Shown one piece after another: positions 4,419-5,415 of a stretch of DNA of 5,415 bases (position 1 is its first letter; every line of letters begins with the position of its first letter). The notes under the pieces are model-generated. The model made no database searches, had not been told where the DNA came from, and was given only the letters and a program-made list of their open reading frames with translations. Where the stretch lies: contig JAIHZV010000100.1 in the NCBI GenBank assembly GCA_022718015.1, forward strand, positions 1 to 5,415, given 5' to 3'. Origin of the DNA: Phascolarctobacterium sp. (GTDB lineage: Bacteria; Bacillota; Negativicutes; Acidaminococcales; Acidaminococcaceae). Made by a program: the position numbers and the translations under genes.

Positions 4419-4802
4419 ATGCTGCCGAAGAAAATTTCTGATGAAGAATGTCGCGATAATGCTGAGAAAAATTCAGCGGATTATAACGAAGAGGCCTTTT
4501 TGCATAAGGCTATGAGGTTTGCCGGAGTTATCGGCAGAGAAGCCTTGATTAAGGCATTTCAGCTTTATTATGTTTTGCAAAAGCCGGAGCTGCCGGCTAA
4601 GGTAAAGACGATTATTATGGGCGCCTTGGCTTATCTGGTGCTGCCTGTGGATGTTGTTCCCGACCTGCTGCCTGTTGTCGGCTATACGGACGATGTGGCT
4701 GTGCTGGCTTATGCTTTGCTGCAGGCGCTGCCTTATATAGATGATGAGGTGAACGCTAAGGCGGAGCAGATGGTGCAGAAAATTTTTGGCGAGAAAAAAT
4801 AG
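4419..4802 (+). CDS. DUF1232 (YkvA-family) small membrane protein
   Basis: A 127-residue protein of unknown biochemical role. Residues 1-30 are charged and polar. The DUF1232 core follows, with the hallmark ALAYLVLPVDVVPDLLPVVG at 69-88 and YTDDVAVL at 89-96: a hydrophobic segment carrying the conserved PxDxxPDxxPxxGxxDD pattern (D78, D82, D91, D92). A second hydrophobic stretch (about 93-107) and a charged tail end the protein. Members are small membrane-associated proteins; a specific function is not established to my knowledge. The 61-bp gap after crcB shows no terminator or clear promoter, so the two genes are probably cotranscribed, but I infer no functional link to fluoride. A terminator follows 14 nt after the stop. 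Confidence 0.85.
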   Translation: MLPKKISDEECRDNAEKNSADYNEEAFLHKAMRFAGVIGREALIKAFQLYYVLQKPELPAKVKTIIMGALAYLVLPVDVVPDLLPVVGYTDDVAVLAYALLQALPYIDDEVNAKAEQMVQKIFGEKK

Positions 4803-4816
4803 TTATAAATAAGACG

Positions 4817-4842
4817 ACGCGCAGCGAAAGTTGCGCGTTTTT
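4817..4842 (+). terminator. Intrinsic terminator after the DUF1232 gene
   Basis: ACGCGCAGC (4817-4825) pairs with GTTGCGCGT (4830-4838) around a GAAA tetraloop, followed by T4838-T4842. This closes the crcB unit. The loop is the same as in the pan operon terminator. The A/T-rich stretch after it (4843-4890) includes TATTAT boxes (4873-4878, 4878-4883) that may belong to an rsmI promoter, but no good -35 box is visible. Confidence 0.87.
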
Positions 4843-4893
4843 CTTTATTTATCCAGCTTATTGTGATAAAATTATTATATTATGGGTTTCTAT

Positions 4894-4903
4894 GGAGGCG
4901 AGG
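4894..4903 (+). promoter_or_regulatory. Ribosome binding region of rsmI
   Basis: GGAGGCGAGG contains two overlapping candidate sites. GGAGG (4894-4898) is 7 nt from a GTG at 4906, and GAGG (4900-4903) is 8 nt from the in-frame ATG at 4912. Both starts are possible and differ by two residues. Confidence 0.65.
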
Positions 4904-4911
4904 CTGTGACA

Positions 4912-5415
4912 ATGGAGCAAAAAATTAACGATAAATACGGAACTCTTTATCTATGCGCTACGCCCATAGGTAATCTTGAGGATATGACGCCGCGTGCACT
5001 GCGGATGCTGCAGGAGGCAGACCTCATTGCAGCAGAGGATACCCGTCATACCCTGCAGCTATTAAATCATTTTGATATTAAGGGACGCCTTGTGCGTTAT
5101 GATGAGCACAGCAAGGAAAAGCAGGGTGCTTATCTTTTAGAGCAGCTTTTGGAGGGCAAGAGCATTGCCCTTGTGAGCGATGCAGGCTTTCCGGGCATAG
5201 CCGACCCGGGCGAGGCGCTGGCGCATGATGCGATAGCGCAGGGCGTGCGCGTCGTACCTGTGCCGGGAGCGAATGCAGCGCTGTGTGCGCTGATTGCCAG
5301 CGGTCTGCCGACGTATCCGTTCTTCTTTGGCGGCTTTCTGCCGAAGAGCAAGCGCAACCGTCGCGAGCATCTGGAGCTGTGGCAGCAGGGCACTGCCTGC
5401 GACCCAGCCGCCCTG
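4912..5415 (+). CDS. rsmI: 16S rRNA (cytidine-1402-2'-O)-methyltransferase, N-terminal part (cut by window edge)
   Basis: RsmI uses S-adenosylmethionine to 2'-O-methylate C1402 of 16S rRNA in the decoding centre. The 168 visible codons carry the family hallmarks of this tetrapyrrole-methylase-like fold: LYLCATPIGNLEDMTPRAL at 12-30, IAAEDTRHT (39-47), VSDAGFPGIADPGE (88-101), VVPVPGANAALCALIASGLP (114-133) and FFFGGFLPK (137-145). The usual second-motif form is SDAGTPGISDPG; the F and A replacements here are mild. The family is about 280 residues, so about 40 percent lies beyond the right edge, and no stop occurs in the frame. The start is the ATG at 4912 or the in-frame GTG at 4906. The gene follows a terminator, so it probably begins a new unit. 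Confidence 0.93.
   Translation, partial: MEQKINDKYGTLYLCATPIGNLEDMTPRALRMLQEADLIAAEDTRHTLQLLNHFDIKGRLVRYDEHSKEKQGAYLLEQLLEGKSIALVSDAGFPGIADPGEALAHDAIAQGVRVVPVPGANAALCALIASGLPTYPFFFGGFLPKSKRNRREHLELWQQGTACDPAAL

Noticed and set aside
4861..4883. Promoter for rsmI built on TTGTGA and TATTAT
   Set aside because: The spacing between TTGTGA and the TATTAT boxes is far too short for a sigma-A promoter; the A/T-rich boxes alone are not enough.
5130..5393. Minus-strand open frames inside rsmI
   Set aside because: They are antisense to a clearly conserved coding sequence and have Arg/Ser/Ala-rich, family-less translations typical of shadow frames.

Overview
The window looks like chromosomal DNA of a low-to-medium GC member of the Bacillota. 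The evidence is strong Shine-Dalgarno sites, sigma-A promoters with 17-bp spacers, a GTTAAC-type biotin operator, the gene order panG-panB-panC-panD, and proteins resembling Firmicute forms. A Negativicutes-like gut bacterium is my guess from protein flavour; no marker in the window proves it.

Layout. Positions 1-237 (minus strand) hold the N-terminal 79 residues of dethiobiotin synthetase (bioD), cut by the window edge. Positions 238-791 are a 554-bp divergent intergenic region. Its left half has the bioD promoter (305-333), a BirA-type operator pair over the -35 box, a second pair in the bioD leader, a lone fourth half-site, and a minus-strand terminator (373-420) with no obvious gene feeding it. 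Its right half has an extended -10 promoter (513-541) and a leader RNA of about 165 nt: a 5' hairpin (548-612), a hairpin with two bulged adenines that fits the pan RNA motif (633-659), and an intrinsic terminator (686-712).

Positions 792-3743 hold a tight four-gene pantothenate operon: panG (DUF2520 Rossmann protein, likely ketopantoate reductase), panB, panC and panD. Together these cover the branch from 2-oxoisovalerate and aspartate to pantothenate. A strong GAAA-loop terminator ends it (3763-3816). Positions 3817-4842 hold a separate unit with its own promoter: crcB (fluoride channel) and a small DUF1232/YkvA membrane protein, closed by a second GAAA-loop terminator. From 4906 or 4912 the 5' part of rsmI (16S rRNA C1402 2'-O-methyltransferase) runs off the right edge.

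The theme of the left part is cofactor synthesis. Biotin and pantothenate (the CoA precursor) genes are transcribed divergently, and each seems to have its own control: a protein repressor (BirA) on one side and an RNA attenuator on the other. The most notable item is the two-hairpin leader of the pan operon, of which one hairpin is unexplained.
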